NCBI RefSeq assembly: GCF_000498575.2
Contig: NZ_AWSQ01000004.1
Span: forward strand, 263,527 to 327,526
Direction of reading: 5' to 3'
From: Pseudomonas taeanensis MS-3
Lineage (GTDB): Bacteria > Pseudomonadota > Gammaproteobacteria > Pseudomonadales > Pseudomonadaceae
DNA length: 64,000 nt
Shown here: piece by piece, positions 46,217 to 55,127 of the stretch
Position numbering within the stretch: the stretch's first letter is position 1
Layout of the letters: each line of letters begins with the position of its first letter
Translations under genes and position numbers: made by a program
The notes under the pieces: generated by a model
Seen by the model: the letters and a program-made list of their open reading frames with translations, nothing else
Told to the model about the DNA's origin: nothing
Databases searched by the model: none

Positions 46217-46993
46217 CTAGCCCAAATCACCGCCGCCCACCGGCAGGGTCACGCCGGTGATGTAGGCGGCATCGTCCGAGGCCAGGAAGAGGATCGCCCC
46301 GGCCTGCTCGTCGATGCTGCCGTAGCGTTTCATCAGGCTGCTGCTGACGGTCTGGTCGACGATCTGCTGGTACCAGCGCTTGTCCTGCTCGCTCTGCTCG
46401 GCGGCGTTACGCGGAATGCGCCGCGGCGGTGCCTCGGTGCCACCGGGTGCGGTGGCATTGACGCGAATACCGCGCTCGGCGGTCTCGAACGCCAGGCAGG
46501 CGGTCAGTGCGTTGACCCCGCCCTTCGCCGCGCCGTAGGGCACCCGATTGACCCCGCGGGTGGCGACGGAGGACAGGTTGACGATGGCGCCACTGCCCTG
46601 CTCGAGCATCTGCGGCAGTGCGGCATGGCAGCACCACAGGGTGGGGAACAGCGAGCGGCGCACTTCGGCCTCGATCTCCTCGGCCTGGTAGTGCTCGAAC
46701 GGCTTGGCCCAGATGGTGCCGCCGACGTTGTTGACCAGGATGTCCAGGCGACCGAAATGCTCGACCGCCGCCTTCATCACCCGCTGGCAATCGGCGAACT
46801 GCTCGAGGTCGGCGGTCAGAGTCAGCACCGGGCTGACGTCTACCAGCTCATGGGCCAGTTCATGCACCAGCTCGGAGCGGTCGACCAGCACCAGGCGCGC
46901 GCCCTCCTCGGCCATGCGCTCGGCCACGCGCCGGCCGATGCCCTGGGCGGCGCCGGTGATCACTGCGACCTTGTCTTGAAAACGCTTGTTCAT
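46217..46993 (-). CDS. benD: 1,6-dihydroxycyclohexa-2,4-diene-1-carboxylate dehydrogenase
   Basis: The 258-residue short-chain dehydrogenase starts MNKRFQDKVAVITGAAQGIG (Rossmann glycine motif TGAAQGIG). Catalytic residues are Ser141-142 in NLSSVATRG and Tyr153/Lys157 in VPYGAAKGG. It oxidises the benzoate cis-diol to catechol with release of CO2 and NADH. It follows benC in the cluster, with 176 bases containing a REP between. Confidence 0.93.
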   Translation of the reverse strand: MNKRFQDKVAVITGAAQGIGRRVAERMAEEGARLVLVDRSELVHELAHELVDVSPVLTLTADLEQFADCQRVMKAAVEHFGRLDILVNNVGGTIWAKPFEHYQAEEIEAEVRRSLFPTLWCCHAALPQMLEQGSGAIVNLSSVATRGVNRVPYGAAKGGVNALTACLAFETAERGIRVNATAPGGTEAPPRRIPRNAAEQSEQDKRWYQQIVDQTVSSSLMKRYGSIDEQAGAILFLASDDAAYITGVTLPVGGGDLG

Positions 46994-47056
46994 AGTCCCG
47001 ACCTCAATCAACGAAGCAGCTGTGGCAGCGGGCTGGCCCGCTATGCTTCAAGTCCC

Positions 47057-47115
47057 GTAGCCCGGATGTAATCCGGGATTGCTCTAGCGGATTCCCCGGA
47101 GTACCTCCGGGCTAC
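47057..47115. repeat. REP element (GTAGCCCGGAT type)
   Basis: Arms GTAGCCCGGATGTAATCCGGG and CCCCGGAGTACCTCCGGGCTAC lie between benC and benD. Confidence 0.85.
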
Positions 47116-47169
47116 TGCCTAGCCGAATAAAACAGGCCCGCTTACCGGGTAAGCGAACCAAAGGAGCTC

Positions 47170-48180
47170 TTAGGCGCTGGCAGCGAACTTCTCGTAGTAG
47201 AAGTTCGCCGGCGCGATGCCCTGCTCTCGGATGTAATGGCTGACCGCCTCGACCATCGGCGGCGGGCCGCACAGGTACACGTCGACCTCGCCGTCGTTGA
47301 GGTGCTTGGGCTCGATGTGCTGGGTCACGTAACCCTTGAGCGGGTGGCTGCTGTCCGGATTGGCCACGCAGGCGCTGAAGCTGAAGTTGGGGATGCGCGC
47401 GGCCAGGGCCTCGAGCTTGTCCATCTCGACCAGGTCGAAATCGTTGGTCACCCCGTAGATCAGGTGCAGCGGATGCTCGCTGCCCTGCTCGGCGATCTTC
47501 TCCAGCATCGCGGTGAACGGCGCCAGGCCGGTGCCGCCGGCCAGCAACAGCAGCGGGCGCTTGATCTCGCGCAGGTAGAAGCTGCCCAGGGGGCCGGCCA
47601 GGGTCATGCTGTCGCCGGCCTTGGCCAGGCCAGTGAGGAAGCTGCTCATCAGCCCGCCCGGCACGTTGCGGATCAGGAAGCTGACCTCGCCGTCCTTTTG
47701 CAGGGTGCTGAAGGAGTAGGCGCGGGTCTGCTCGCTGCCCGGCACCTGCAGGTTGACGTACTGGCCCGGCAGGAACGCCAGCTTGCTCAGCGCTTCACCC
47801 TTGATCGACAGCGCGATGGTGCTGTCGGAGAGCTGACGCACGGCACTGATCGCCGCCTCGAAGCTGGCCTGCTGGGTCTTGCACAGTTCTGACGACGCGG
47901 GTACGCGGATAACGCAGTCACTCTGTGCGCGCATCTGGCAGGTGAGCACATAGCCCTGTTCGGCTTCTTCCGCACCCAAGGCGTCATCAACGTACTCGTC
48001 GCCCAGGTCGTAGCTGCCGGCTTCGGCAAAGCATTTGCAGGTGCCGCAGGCGCCGTCGCGGCAGTCCAGGGGAATATTGATGCCTTGGCGATAGGAGGCA
48101 TCGGCCACGGTTTCGCTGGCGTCGGCATCGATGAAGCGGGTGACCCCGTCTTCGAAATTCAGGGCGATTTTATGGCTCAT
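47170..48180 (-). CDS. benC: Benzoate 1,2-dioxygenase electron-transfer component
   Basis: The 336-residue reductase has a chloroplast-type 2Fe-2S domain with Cys40, Cys45, Cys48 (CRDGACGTCKC) and Cys81 (YVLTCQ), an FAD-binding barrel with RAYSFSTLQ, and an NAD domain (LLLAGGTGLAPFTAML, VYLCGPPPMVEAV). It passes electrons from NADH to the BenAB oxygenase. The start MSHKIALNFEDGVTRFIDAD is at 48180 with GAGGT upstream; the longer frame to 48483 lies in the gap after benB. Confidence 0.95.
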   Translation of the reverse strand: MSHKIALNFEDGVTRFIDADASETVADASYRQGINIPLDCRDGACGTCKCFAEAGSYDLGDEYVDDALGAEEAEQGYVLTCQMRAQSDCVIRVPASSELCKTQQASFEAAISAVRQLSDSTIALSIKGEALSKLAFLPGQYVNLQVPGSEQTRAYSFSTLQKDGEVSFLIRNVPGGLMSSFLTGLAKAGDSMTLAGPLGSFYLREIKRPLLLLAGGTGLAPFTAMLEKIAEQGSEHPLHLIYGVTNDFDLVEMDKLEALAARIPNFSFSACVANPDSSHPLKGYVTQHIEPKHLNDGEVDVYLCGPPPMVEAVSHYIREQGIAPANFYYEKFAASA

Positions 48181-48305
48181 GGCACACCTCGCTTGGCAGT
48201 GGTTACACACGGTTTCGGGCGTTTTTGGCGCGAGCTCGCCCCCGACGGGAGGCCAGCAGGCCTCCCAGCCTTGAGTACGAGCCTGCGCCGGCTCCGAACG
48301 GGTAA

Positions 48306-48794
48306 TTAGATGTGGTAGACGTCGATGACCTGACGCACGTAATCGTTCTTCAGCACCACCTTCTTGGCCTTGATCAGCGGGCTGTCGCCGCGCACATCGA
48401 GGGTGTAGAAGCTGCTGCCGAAATAACTGTCCACGGTCTTGTAGCGGAAGCTCAGGGTGTGCCAGTTGAAGCGCACCTTGCACAGCCCGTCCGCCTGCTC
48501 GAGGATCTCGATGTTGCTGATGTTGTGCGAGGTCCGGGTGTCCGGGATGCTCGCGCTGGAACGCTCGGTCTTGATGCGAAACACCCGGTCTTCCAGGCCA
48601 CCCCGATTGCCGTACCAGATCAGCGAAATTTCGCTCTGCGGGTCTTCGGTCAGCTCGTCGTTGTCATCCCAGGACGGCATCCAGAAGCTGGCGTCGGCGG
48701 CGTAGAGCTCCAGCCAGCTGTCCCAGTCCTTGTCGTCCAGGTAGCGCGCTTCGCGGTAGAGGAAGTCGCGCACGGCGTCATAGGAAATGCTCAT
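48306..48794 (-). CDS. benB: Benzoate 1,2-dioxygenase small (beta) subunit
   Basis: The 162-residue ring-hydroxylating dioxygenase beta subunit starts [20 protein letters not shown]. It has the family blocks WDSWLELYAADASFWMPSWD, ISLIWYGNRGGLEDRVFRIKT and SSFYTLDVRGDSPLIKAKKV. Start and stop of benA overlap (TGATG), so benA and benB are coupled. It assembles with BenA as the terminal oxygenase. Confidence 0.95.
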   Translation of the reverse strand: MSISYDAVRDFLYREARYLDDKDWDSWLELYAADASFWMPSWDDNDELTEDPQSEISLIWYGNRGGLEDRVFRIKTERSSASIPDTRTSHNISNIEILEQADGLCKVRFNWHTLSFRYKTVDSYFGSSFYTLDVRGDSPLIKAKKVVLKNDYVRQVIDVYHI

Positions 48795-50158
48795 CACAGG
48801 CCCTCCACGGGAATCAGTTGCGCCTGTTCCTTGTGCAACGCCTCGATCATGGTCTTCTGCCAGTACTGGTGTTGCAGCACGAACAGGCCTTCATCTTCGG
48901 TGCGCACGCCGGAGAGCAGCGGTTTCAACTGGATTTCCTCGGCGGCCTGGTCGGCGCCCTCGATCCAGTGCTCGGCGCCGCGCGACATGTCGTTCCAGCC
49001 ACGGCTGCCCTGATAGCCGAGCTGGCAGGAACGGAATTCCTCCAGATCGTCCGGGGTGGCCATGCCGCTGACGTTGAAGAAGTCTTCGTATTGGCGGATG
49101 CGCCGGGTGCGGGCCTCGGCGCTCTCGCCCTTGGGCGCGATGCAGTAGATGGTGATCTCGGTCTTGTCCACGGAGATCGGTCGGGCGATGCGGATCTGCG
49201 AGCTGAACTGGTCCATCAGATAGACGTTCGGGTACAGGCACAGGTTGCGCGAGTTCTCGATCATCCAGTCGGCGCGGGCCTGGCCGAAATCGCTGGCCAG
49301 CTCGTCGCGGCGCTCGTACAGCGGGCGATCCTCGGGATTGGCCCAGCGGGTCCAGAGCAGCAGGTGGCCTTTGTCGAAGGAGTAGAAACCGCCGCCGTTC
49401 TTGGCCCAGCTGCCGGCGCTCATGGTCTTGATCTCTTCGCCGGCCTCGCGCTGCTTGCGCTGCTGCTGGGTGGCGGCGTAGTTCCAGTGCACCGCGCTGA
49501 CGTGGTAACCGTCGGCGCCGTTCTCGGCGGTCAGCTTCCAGTTGCCTTCATAGATATAGCTGCTCGAACCGCGCAGCACTTCCAGGCCATCGGCCGACTG
49601 GTCGACGATCATGTCGATGATCTTCGCCGACTCGCCGAGGTGCTCGACCAGCGGCGGCACGTCGGGATTGAGGCTGCCAAACAGGAAGCCACGATAGGAC
49701 TCGAAGCGCGCGACCTTGGTCAGGTCGTGGGAGCCATCGCAGTTGAAACTCGACGGATAGCCGGCCTCCTTGGGATCCTTGACCTTGAGCAGCTTGCCGG
49801 AGTTGTTGAAGGTCCAGCCATGAAACGGGCAGGTATAGGAGCTCTTGTTGCCGGTCTTGTGCCGACAGAGCATGGCGCCACGGTGGCTGCAGGCGTTGAG
49901 AAAGGCGTTGAGCTCACCGTCCTTGTTGCGCGCGATGAAGATCGACTGGCGGCCCATGGTGGTGGTGAGGTAGTCGTTGATCTCGGGAAGCTGGTTCTCG
50001 TGGGCCAGGTACAACCAGTTGCCCTCGAAGATGTGCTTCATCTCCAGGTCGAACAACCGAGGATCGGTGAACATCTCGCGCTTGCAGCGGTAGATGCCCT
50101 TGTCCTTGTCTTCTTCAAGCAGGCTATTGAGGTATTCGAGTCCCAGGGTCATGGCCAT
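48794..50158 (-). CDS. benA: Benzoate 1,2-dioxygenase large (alpha) subunit
   Basis: The 454-residue Rieske oxygenase has Rieske ligands Cys90, His92 (NACSHRGAM) and Cys110, His113 ([10 protein letters not shown]). The mononuclear iron site includes [14 protein letters not shown]. BenA dihydroxylates benzoate to the 1,2-cis-diol. It is the first gene of the ben operon; GGAG precedes the ATG at 50158 and two BenR/XylS-type boxes lie upstream (50216-50252). Confidence 0.96.
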   Translation of the reverse strand: MAMTLGLEYLNSLLEEDKDKGIYRCKREMFTDPRLFDLEMKHIFEGNWLYLAHENQLPEINDYLTTTMGRQSIFIARNKDGELNAFLNACSHRGAMLCRHKTGNKSSYTCPFHGWTFNNSGKLLKVKDPKEAGYPSSFNCDGSHDLTKVARFESYRGFLFGSLNPDVPPLVEHLGESAKIIDMIVDQSADGLEVLRGSSSYIYEGNWKLTAENGADGYHVSAVHWNYAATQQQRKQREAGEEIKTMSAGSWAKNGGGFYSFDKGHLLLWTRWANPEDRPLYERRDELASDFGQARADWMIENSRNLCLYPNVYLMDQFSSQIRIARPISVDKTEITIYCIAPKGESAEARTRRIRQYEDFFNVSGMATPDDLEEFRSCQLGYQGSRGWNDMSRGAEHWIEGADQAAEEIQLKPLLSGVRTEDEGLFVLQHQYWQKTMIEALHKEQAQLIPVEGL

Positions 50159-50188
50159 GGCTCCGTTGTTATTGTTTCAACGGTATTA

Positions 50189-50252
50189 AGGCTACGGGGC
50201 AAACTTGTCGGACAATATCCGCTTTGTGCATGACCGTTATCCGTTTTCTGCA
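50189..50252 (-). promoter_or_regulatory. benA promoter with two BenR/XylS boxes
   Basis: On the minus strand two direct copies of TGCA-N6-GGATA are found: TGCAGAAAACGGATA (50252-50238) and TGCACAAAGCGGATA (50230-50216), 22 bases apart. A TAGCCT (50194-50189) lies 21 bases after the proximal box, resembling the -10 of the XylS-controlled Pm promoter (TAGGCT). The architecture suits activation of benABCD by the adjacent BenR with benzoate. Confidence 0.82.
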
Positions 50253-50273
50253 CAGGGACAGAAAACGGATAAC
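50236..50273. repeat. Perfect 15-bp palindrome overlapping the distal BenR box
   Basis: GTTATCCGTTTTCTG (50236-50250) and CAGAAAACGGATAAC (50259-50273) are exact inverted arms around CACAGGGA. It contains the upstream TGCA-N6-GGATA box and may be a second operator or a hairpin in the benR 3' region. Confidence 0.75.
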
Positions 50274-50381
50274 GGCGCCGGCGCGCGGACGCACGCCCTC
50301 GCCGACCGCGCTTGCGCGGGCCGCCAAGGGCTACTGTGGGGTTGCGCAGTCAGGTCGCGGGCGCGCCATGCGCAGGAGGAA

Positions 50382-51347
50382 TCAGCCGCGCCGACGCAGG
50401 GTATCGGACGGCAACTCGCCGAAGCTGTTCTTGTAGCTCTCGGAGAAGCGCCCGAGGTGCAGGAAGCCATAGTCCAGAGCGATCTCGGTGACGCTGCGCA
50501 CATGGCAGTTCGGGTCGCTCAGGCAACTGTGGATGCGCGCCAATTTGCGCTCACGGACATACTGCTTGGGGGTGCTGCCGGAGTGGCGCTCGAACAGGGC
50601 GTAGAGAGAACGCAGACTGATCTGCGCACAGGCGGCCAGGTGCTCGGCGCTGATGTCCTGCTTGAGGTTGGCCTCGATGTACTCGATCAGGTGCTCGAAG
50701 GGTGCAGCCTGGGGCAGTGGCTGCTCGCGACAGACATTGCTGCCGAGTTGGGTCAACAGCTTGCTGGCGACGATGCGGCTGTAGTGTTCCTGGGTCTGCA
50801 GGGCGTTGTCGTCGGCCTCGGCCTCCAGGCATACCAGACCGAGCAGACGGGTCAGGCTCTCCAGCTCCGGCAAGGCATACAGGTTACGGGTGAAGTGGAT
50901 GCCCTTATCCGGCACTTTCCAGCGCTGCTCGTCGCAGGTGGCCTGCAACAGGCTGACCGGCAGCTTGAGGATGAACTTCTCGCAGTCCTCGGAATAGGTC
51001 AGGTCGACCGGGTCGTCCGGGTTGATCAGCAGCAGTTCGCCGGGAGCCAGGTAATGCTCGTTGTGGCGGCTGCGCCACAGGCAGTGGCCCTTGAGCAGGA
51101 TCTGCAGGTGGTAGATGGTTTCCAGCGCCTCCGAGGTAACCCGTGCACTGCCGCCATAGCTGATTCGGCACAGGTCCATACTGGCAAACTTGCGGTGACT
51201 GAGGCTGGCCGAGACGCTGCCCTTGCTCGGCAACTGGATGCAATGATGCCCTACGTGCTGGTCGACATAACCCGACACGGCATAGGGGTCGGCATGGTCG
51301 AACACCATGCTCTTGTCACTCAGTAACAGCATCCGCGAAGTACCCAT
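50382..51347 (-). CDS. benR: AraC/XylS-family activator BenR
   Basis: The 321-residue regulator has an N-terminal effector domain (YGGSARVTSEALETIYHLQI, LLLINPDDPVDLTYS) and a C-terminal double HTH: ISAEHLAACAQISLRSLYALF and VTEIALDYGFLHLGRFSESY. The match is to BenR/XylS. It lies directly upstream of benA in the same direction and should activate the ben promoter in response to benzoate. No clear SD precedes the ATG at 51347 (AT-rich leader). The gap to the IclR gene is 203 bases. Confidence 0.92.
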   Translation of the reverse strand: MGTSRMLLLSDKSMVFDHADPYAVSGYVDQHVGHHCIQLPSKGSVSASLSHRKFASMDLCRISYGGSARVTSEALETIYHLQILLKGHCLWRSRHNEHYLAPGELLLINPDDPVDLTYSEDCEKFILKLPVSLLQATCDEQRWKVPDKGIHFTRNLYALPELESLTRLLGLVCLEAEADDNALQTQEHYSRIVASKLLTQLGSNVCREQPLPQAAPFEHLIEYIEANLKQDISAEHLAACAQISLRSLYALFERHSGSTPKQYVRERKLARIHSCLSDPNCHVRSVTEIALDYGFLHLGRFSESYKNSFGELPSDTLRRRG

Positions 51348-51550
51348 TTATTTTTATATTGACGCCCGCTATTGCGTGCGTTGCACCGGCTAGTGTCTCT
51401 CTGAGTCTACCCAACAGCAGGGAAACGTCTGAGCAAACGGACGAGCGGCCTCGTCGAATTATTGGCAGACCTCCACCATAGGAAACAGCCTTGAACCCCG
51501 TCAATTGCTAGCCGCCAAAAGCGTTCGATTATCGCTCGCGCGCCCTGCTC

Positions 51551-52396
51551 TTACAGAGGTGCAAACAGCTGGCTACTCAGCTCCCGACTGGCGTTGAGCA
51601 TGATCGGCAGGAAGCGCTTCTGCAGTTCGCTGGCCGGCACACGGCCGGCGTGGGTACTGACATTCATCGCCGCCAGTACATGCCCGGCCGAGTCGTACAC
51701 CGGCACCGCCAGCGAGCGCAGGCCCTGCTCCAGCTCCTGATCGACCACGCACCAGCCCTGCTGGCGCACCTGCTGCAGGCACTCCCACAAGGCTTGCGGC
51801 GTGCACAGGGTACGGCTGGTCTTGGCCTGCAACTCGGCGTTATTCAGATAGTCGTGCAGGCTGTCGTCGTCCAGCGCGGCCAGCAGGATGCGGCCCATGG
51901 AGGTGCAATAGGCCGGCAGGCGGCTGCCGACACTCAAATCTACCGAGATCAGCCGCTGGGGAATCGCCGAGCGGGCGATGTAGAGCACCTGCTCGCCCTC
52001 CAGGGTGGCCAGGTTGCAGGCCTCGTGCAGCTGCTCACTGATCCGGTCCAGGTAAGGCTGCGCCGACACCGCCAAGGGAGTGGACGACAGATAGGCATGG
52101 CCGAGGGTCAGCACCTTGGGCAGCAACGAATAGGTACGCCCGTCAGTGGTCGCGTAGCCCAATTGCATCAGGGTATACAGGCAACGACGTACCGCAGCGC
52201 GAGGGATCTCGGTACGGTGGCTGATCTGGGCGATGGTCAGGTGGCGCTTGCGCTCCTGAAAGGCATTGATAACCGCCAGGCCGCGCGCCAGGGAACTCAT
52301 GAAGTTCGCATCGCCGCCGAATTCGGCGATGCGCTTGGCCGGCGACACATAGGGCGGTGGCGCCAAGGAAGAAAGGGGCGGTCGCGTTTCGCTCAT
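51551..52396 (-). CDS. IclR-family regulator (PcaR-like)
   Basis: The 281-residue regulator has an N-terminal winged HTH (LTIAQISHRTEIPRAAVRRC) and an effector domain with GSRLPAYCTSMGRILLAAL, the signature of the PcaR/PcaU/PobR subgroup. Start MSETRPPLSSLAPPPYVSP at 52396 with GGAGG upstream. It lies upstream of benR on the same strand and may be PcaR, which controls the beta-ketoadipate branch (pca genes are not in this window), or another aromatic-pathway regulator. Confidence 0.82.
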   Translation of the reverse strand: MSETRPPLSSLAPPPYVSPAKRIAEFGGDANFMSSLARGLAVINAFQERKRHLTIAQISHRTEIPRAAVRRCLYTLMQLGYATTDGRTYSLLPKVLTLGHAYLSSTPLAVSAQPYLDRISEQLHEACNLATLEGEQVLYIARSAIPQRLISVDLSVGSRLPAYCTSMGRILLAALDDDSLHDYLNNAELQAKTSRTLCTPQALWECLQQVRQQGWCVVDQELEQGLRSLAVPVYDSAGHVLAAMNVSTHAGRVPASELQKRFLPIMLNASRELSSQLFAPL

Positions 52397-52521
52397 ACAG
52401 CCTCCGATGAAGAGTTGGGTGGACTTTCGAGCGATTATCGAACGCAAGGTCGATAATCGCAATTGGTCCGCGTCTTTCAACGGATGACCTGGTCATCTTC
52501 CAGTCTTGCGGCTTCAAGGGC

Positions 52522-52710
52522 TGGTACGAGGATGGGCCTTACCTGGCCGTTGTGTTCGAGCGTTTCTCAGCCCAAGTAGTCGATCAAGACTTAGTCAACC
52601 ACACATGACTGCTGGCGGTCTGGCGACGCAAAGCGACGGCTCAAGCCATGATTCATTTCGATCGGGGCAAGAAGGCGCATCTAGGGAGTTACGCAAAGCC
52701 ACGCCTATGC
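52522..52710 (+). pseudogene. Decayed IS3-family transposase (orfB DDE) fragment
   Basis: A frame on the plus strand reads GWYEDGPYLAVVFERFSAQV, then after a TGA, LLAVWRRKATAQAMIHFDRG, then KKAHLGSYAKP. It resembles the IS3-type block (WLYLAVVLDLFSRQVVGW ... LLMAVWRRK ... HSDQGSQ) with the DDE aspartate regions altered and an in-frame stop. Only about 60 codons remain and no inverted repeats are seen. The rest of the 448-base gap 52397-52844 contains nothing else apart from the hairpin at 52780. Confidence 0.65.
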
Positions 52711-52779
52711 TACGCGGCGTCAGGTGCACTTGGATTGTCCTGAGGCCACGTACAACATAGGGCCGAGCATTTAGATTTC

Positions 52780-52816
52780 AGCACGTGTTCGAGTCTTTCA
52801 GGCTCGAACACGTGCT
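52780..52816. terminator. Strong hairpin between the IS remnant and mexS
   Basis: Perfect 14-base arms AGCACGTGTTCGAG (52780-52793) and CTCGAACACGTGCT (52803-52816). It is downstream of the mexS stop (minus strand) and probably terminates it, though a T-run is only weak (TTT on the plus side). Confidence 0.6.
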
Positions 52817-52844
52817 TTGTGGCTACTCGTAGTAGCGATTTGGT

Positions 52845-53858
52845 TTAAACCTGCAGCACCACTCGGCCCCGGCTTGGGCAGGTTTCCATATGGCGATGCG
52901 CTTCGACGACCTTGTCAAAGTCGAACACCGAGTCAATCAGTGGTCGCAGCAAACCGTCGGCGGTGAGTTGATTGATGCCTTTGAGCGCCTTGGCCACGGC
53001 GTCCTTGTCCTGCGGGATGTCCAGTTCTTCCTTGCCGATGAAGTTACCGATGCAGTGGACGAAGAACTGAATATTCTTCTGAAAGGCGGCGCAAGCTGGG
53101 AACGGCGTCTCGTTACCGCCCTGCAGGCCATAGAGTATCAAGCGTCCGCGTGGCGCCAGGGCGTCACCGAGCAGGCACATCTGCGGGCCGCCGAGGGCAT
53201 CCATCACCACATCGACACCACGGCCATCGGTGAGCTTATTCACTCGGCTAACCAGATCCTGCTCCTCGGTGAGGATCACATGATCGGCTCCCAGTTCACG
53301 CAGAAACTCGCTGTCTTCAGGCGCTTCGCTGGCAGCGATGACGCGCGCACCCAGGGCCTTGGCCATTTGTACGATATAAGGCCCCCAGCAGCGGCTGGCT
53401 TGGGTAACCAGTACGGTTTCGTTCGCCTGCAATCGAGCCAGTTCGGTGAAGCCGAACCAGCCGACTAGCGATGGCAGATAGTGCACGCTGGCTTGCTGCG
53501 GGGTCAGCCCATCCGGGTAACGGGTCAGGGAACTGCGCGGCAGCACCACTTCTTCGGCATAGCTGGGGTAACGGTTGATGCTATGACCGGGGAAACTGGC
53601 GACTGTGTCGCCGACCGCAAGGTCATCGATACCCTCGCCCACGGCCAGTACTTCACCGGCCATTTCATGGCCGAGTCCTGCCGGCAGATGGGCCGGTGTG
53701 GTTGCCAGGTTCTGCCGCCAGAGCACGTCATACCAACTGACGCCAATGGCGCCAACGCGCAACAGAACCTCGCCTGCGCCTGGCTTCGGAGTTTGACGCT
53801 CTTCAATCTTGAGAACGTCGGCTTCGCCAAACTGATGGAAACGAATGATGCGGGACAT
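52845..53858 (-). CDS. mexS: Zinc-less quinone oxidoreductase/MDR-family protein MexS
   Basis: The 337-residue medium-chain dehydrogenase starts MSRIIRFHQFGEADVLKIEE. It has the GLGHEMAGEVLAVGEGIDDLA catalytic domain without zinc-binding cysteines and an NADP Rossmann part (VLVTQASRCWGPYIVQMAKALGA). It is divergent from a MexT-like LysR gene and next to mexEF-oprN, the P. aeruginosa arrangement where MexS lowers MexEF-OprN expression, apparently by removing an electrophilic or toxic metabolite. The A-to-C region ASRCWGP replaces the more usual GGVG motif. Confidence 0.88.
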   Translation of the reverse strand: MSRIIRFHQFGEADVLKIEERQTPKPGAGEVLLRVGAIGVSWYDVLWRQNLATTPAHLPAGLGHEMAGEVLAVGEGIDDLAVGDTVASFPGHSINRYPSYAEEVVLPRSSLTRYPDGLTPQQASVHYLPSLVGWFGFTELARLQANETVLVTQASRCWGPYIVQMAKALGARVIAASEAPEDSEFLRELGADHVILTEEQDLVSRVNKLTDGRGVDVVMDALGGPQMCLLGDALAPRGRLILYGLQGGNETPFPACAAFQKNIQFFVHCIGNFIGKEELDIPQDKDAVAKALKGINQLTADGLLRPLIDSVFDFDKVVEAHRHMETCPSRGRVVLQV

Positions 53859-54069
53859 TGCAAACCTCGCCGGTTAACCCCAATGCCGTGGACTTTATCT
53901 GGGCTTTACCAGCAATACCACCTGCCGAAACTGATAATCACCATGTCTGTCGCTGATGATACAGCCGCTAAATATCACTCACCTCGACTTGTGTATTGCC
54001 TATCCGCGGTGATCCGCATTAGCCTGAGACCAGCAGAATCCTGCGCCCCACACCCAGAATGGACACCGG

Positions 54070-54987
54070 ATGAACCGCAACGATCTCCGCAGAGTCGATC
54101 TCAACCTATTGATCGTTTTTGAAACGCTGATGCATGAGCGCAGTGTGACGCGCGCGGCGGAAAAGTTGTTTCTTGGCCAACCAGCCATCAGTGCTGCCCT
54201 CTCCCGCTTACGCAGTCTGTTCGACGACCCGCTGTTTGTACGCACTGGCCGCAGCATGGAGCCTACGGCCAGGGCTCAGGAAATCTTCGCCCTGCTCACG
54301 CCGGCGCTGGACTCTATCTCCACGGCCGTCAGCCGGGCCGCCGACTTCAATCCGGCGACCAGCAATGCGGTGTTTCGCATTGGCTTGTCCGATGACGTCG
54401 AGTTCGGTCTATTGCCACCGCTGATCAAACGTTTGCGTGCCGAGGCACCGGGTGTGGTGTTGGTCATCAGGCGAACCAACTACCTGTTAATGCCAGGCCT
54501 GTTGGCCTCGGGCGAAATTTCCGTCGGGGTGAGTTACACCGAGGAATTGCCGGCGAATGCCAAGCGCAAGGTACTGCGCCGCAGTAGGGCCAAGCTGCTA
54601 CGCGCCGATAGCGCTCTAGGCGCGCTGAGCCTGGATGACTATTGTTCCCGTCCCCATGCGCTGGTGTCGTTTGCCGGCGACCTCAGTGGCTTCATCGATG
54701 CCGCATTGGAAAAAATTGGCCGTAAGCGCCGCGTGGTGTTGGCCGTGCCACAGTTCAGTGGCCTCGGCACCCTGCTCAGCGGTACCGATATTCTCGCCAC
54801 CGTGCCCGACTACACTGCTGCAGCGCTGACCGCAGCCGGTGGTCTGCGGGCCGAAGAGCTGCCGCTGGAAACCCAGACTTTCGAGCTGCACATGACCTGG
54901 CGCGGCGCGCAGGACAACGACCCGGCCGAGCGCTGGCTGCGTTCGCGGATCCAGATGTTCTGCGGCGACCCGGACAGCCTGGATTAA
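54070..54987 (+). CDS. mexT: LysR-family activator MexT
   Basis: The 305-residue LysR protein has an N-terminal HTH beginning MNRNDLRRVDLNLLIVFETL with ERSVTRAAEKLFLGQPAISA. The effector domain has RIGLSDDVEFGLLPPLIKRL and SVGVSYTEELPANAKRKVL. The N-terminus agrees nearly word for word with P. aeruginosa MexT. It is intact with no frameshift. It sits between mexS and mexE and should activate mexEF-oprN. Confidence 0.9.
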   Translation: MNRNDLRRVDLNLLIVFETLMHERSVTRAAEKLFLGQPAISAALSRLRSLFDDPLFVRTGRSMEPTARAQEIFALLTPALDSISTAVSRAADFNPATSNAVFRIGLSDDVEFGLLPPLIKRLRAEAPGVVLVIRRTNYLLMPGLLASGEISVGVSYTEELPANAKRKVLRRSRAKLLRADSALGALSLDDYCSRPHALVSFAGDLSGFIDAALEKIGRKRRVVLAVPQFSGLGTLLSGTDILATVPDYTAAALTAAGGLRAEELPLETQTFELHMTWRGAQDNDPAERWLRSRIQMFCGDPDSLD

Positions 54988-55127
54988 GCCGCATTATTGG
55001 TCATGATCGATTGAAGCGGCGTTATCATCATTCCGGCTGATATTAACCTTCGTAGCGTTCGATTCGTGCACTTGCTGCCTGCGACCCAAACTCCGCCCGT
55101 CCACATATTCGACTGGCGGAGTCACAC

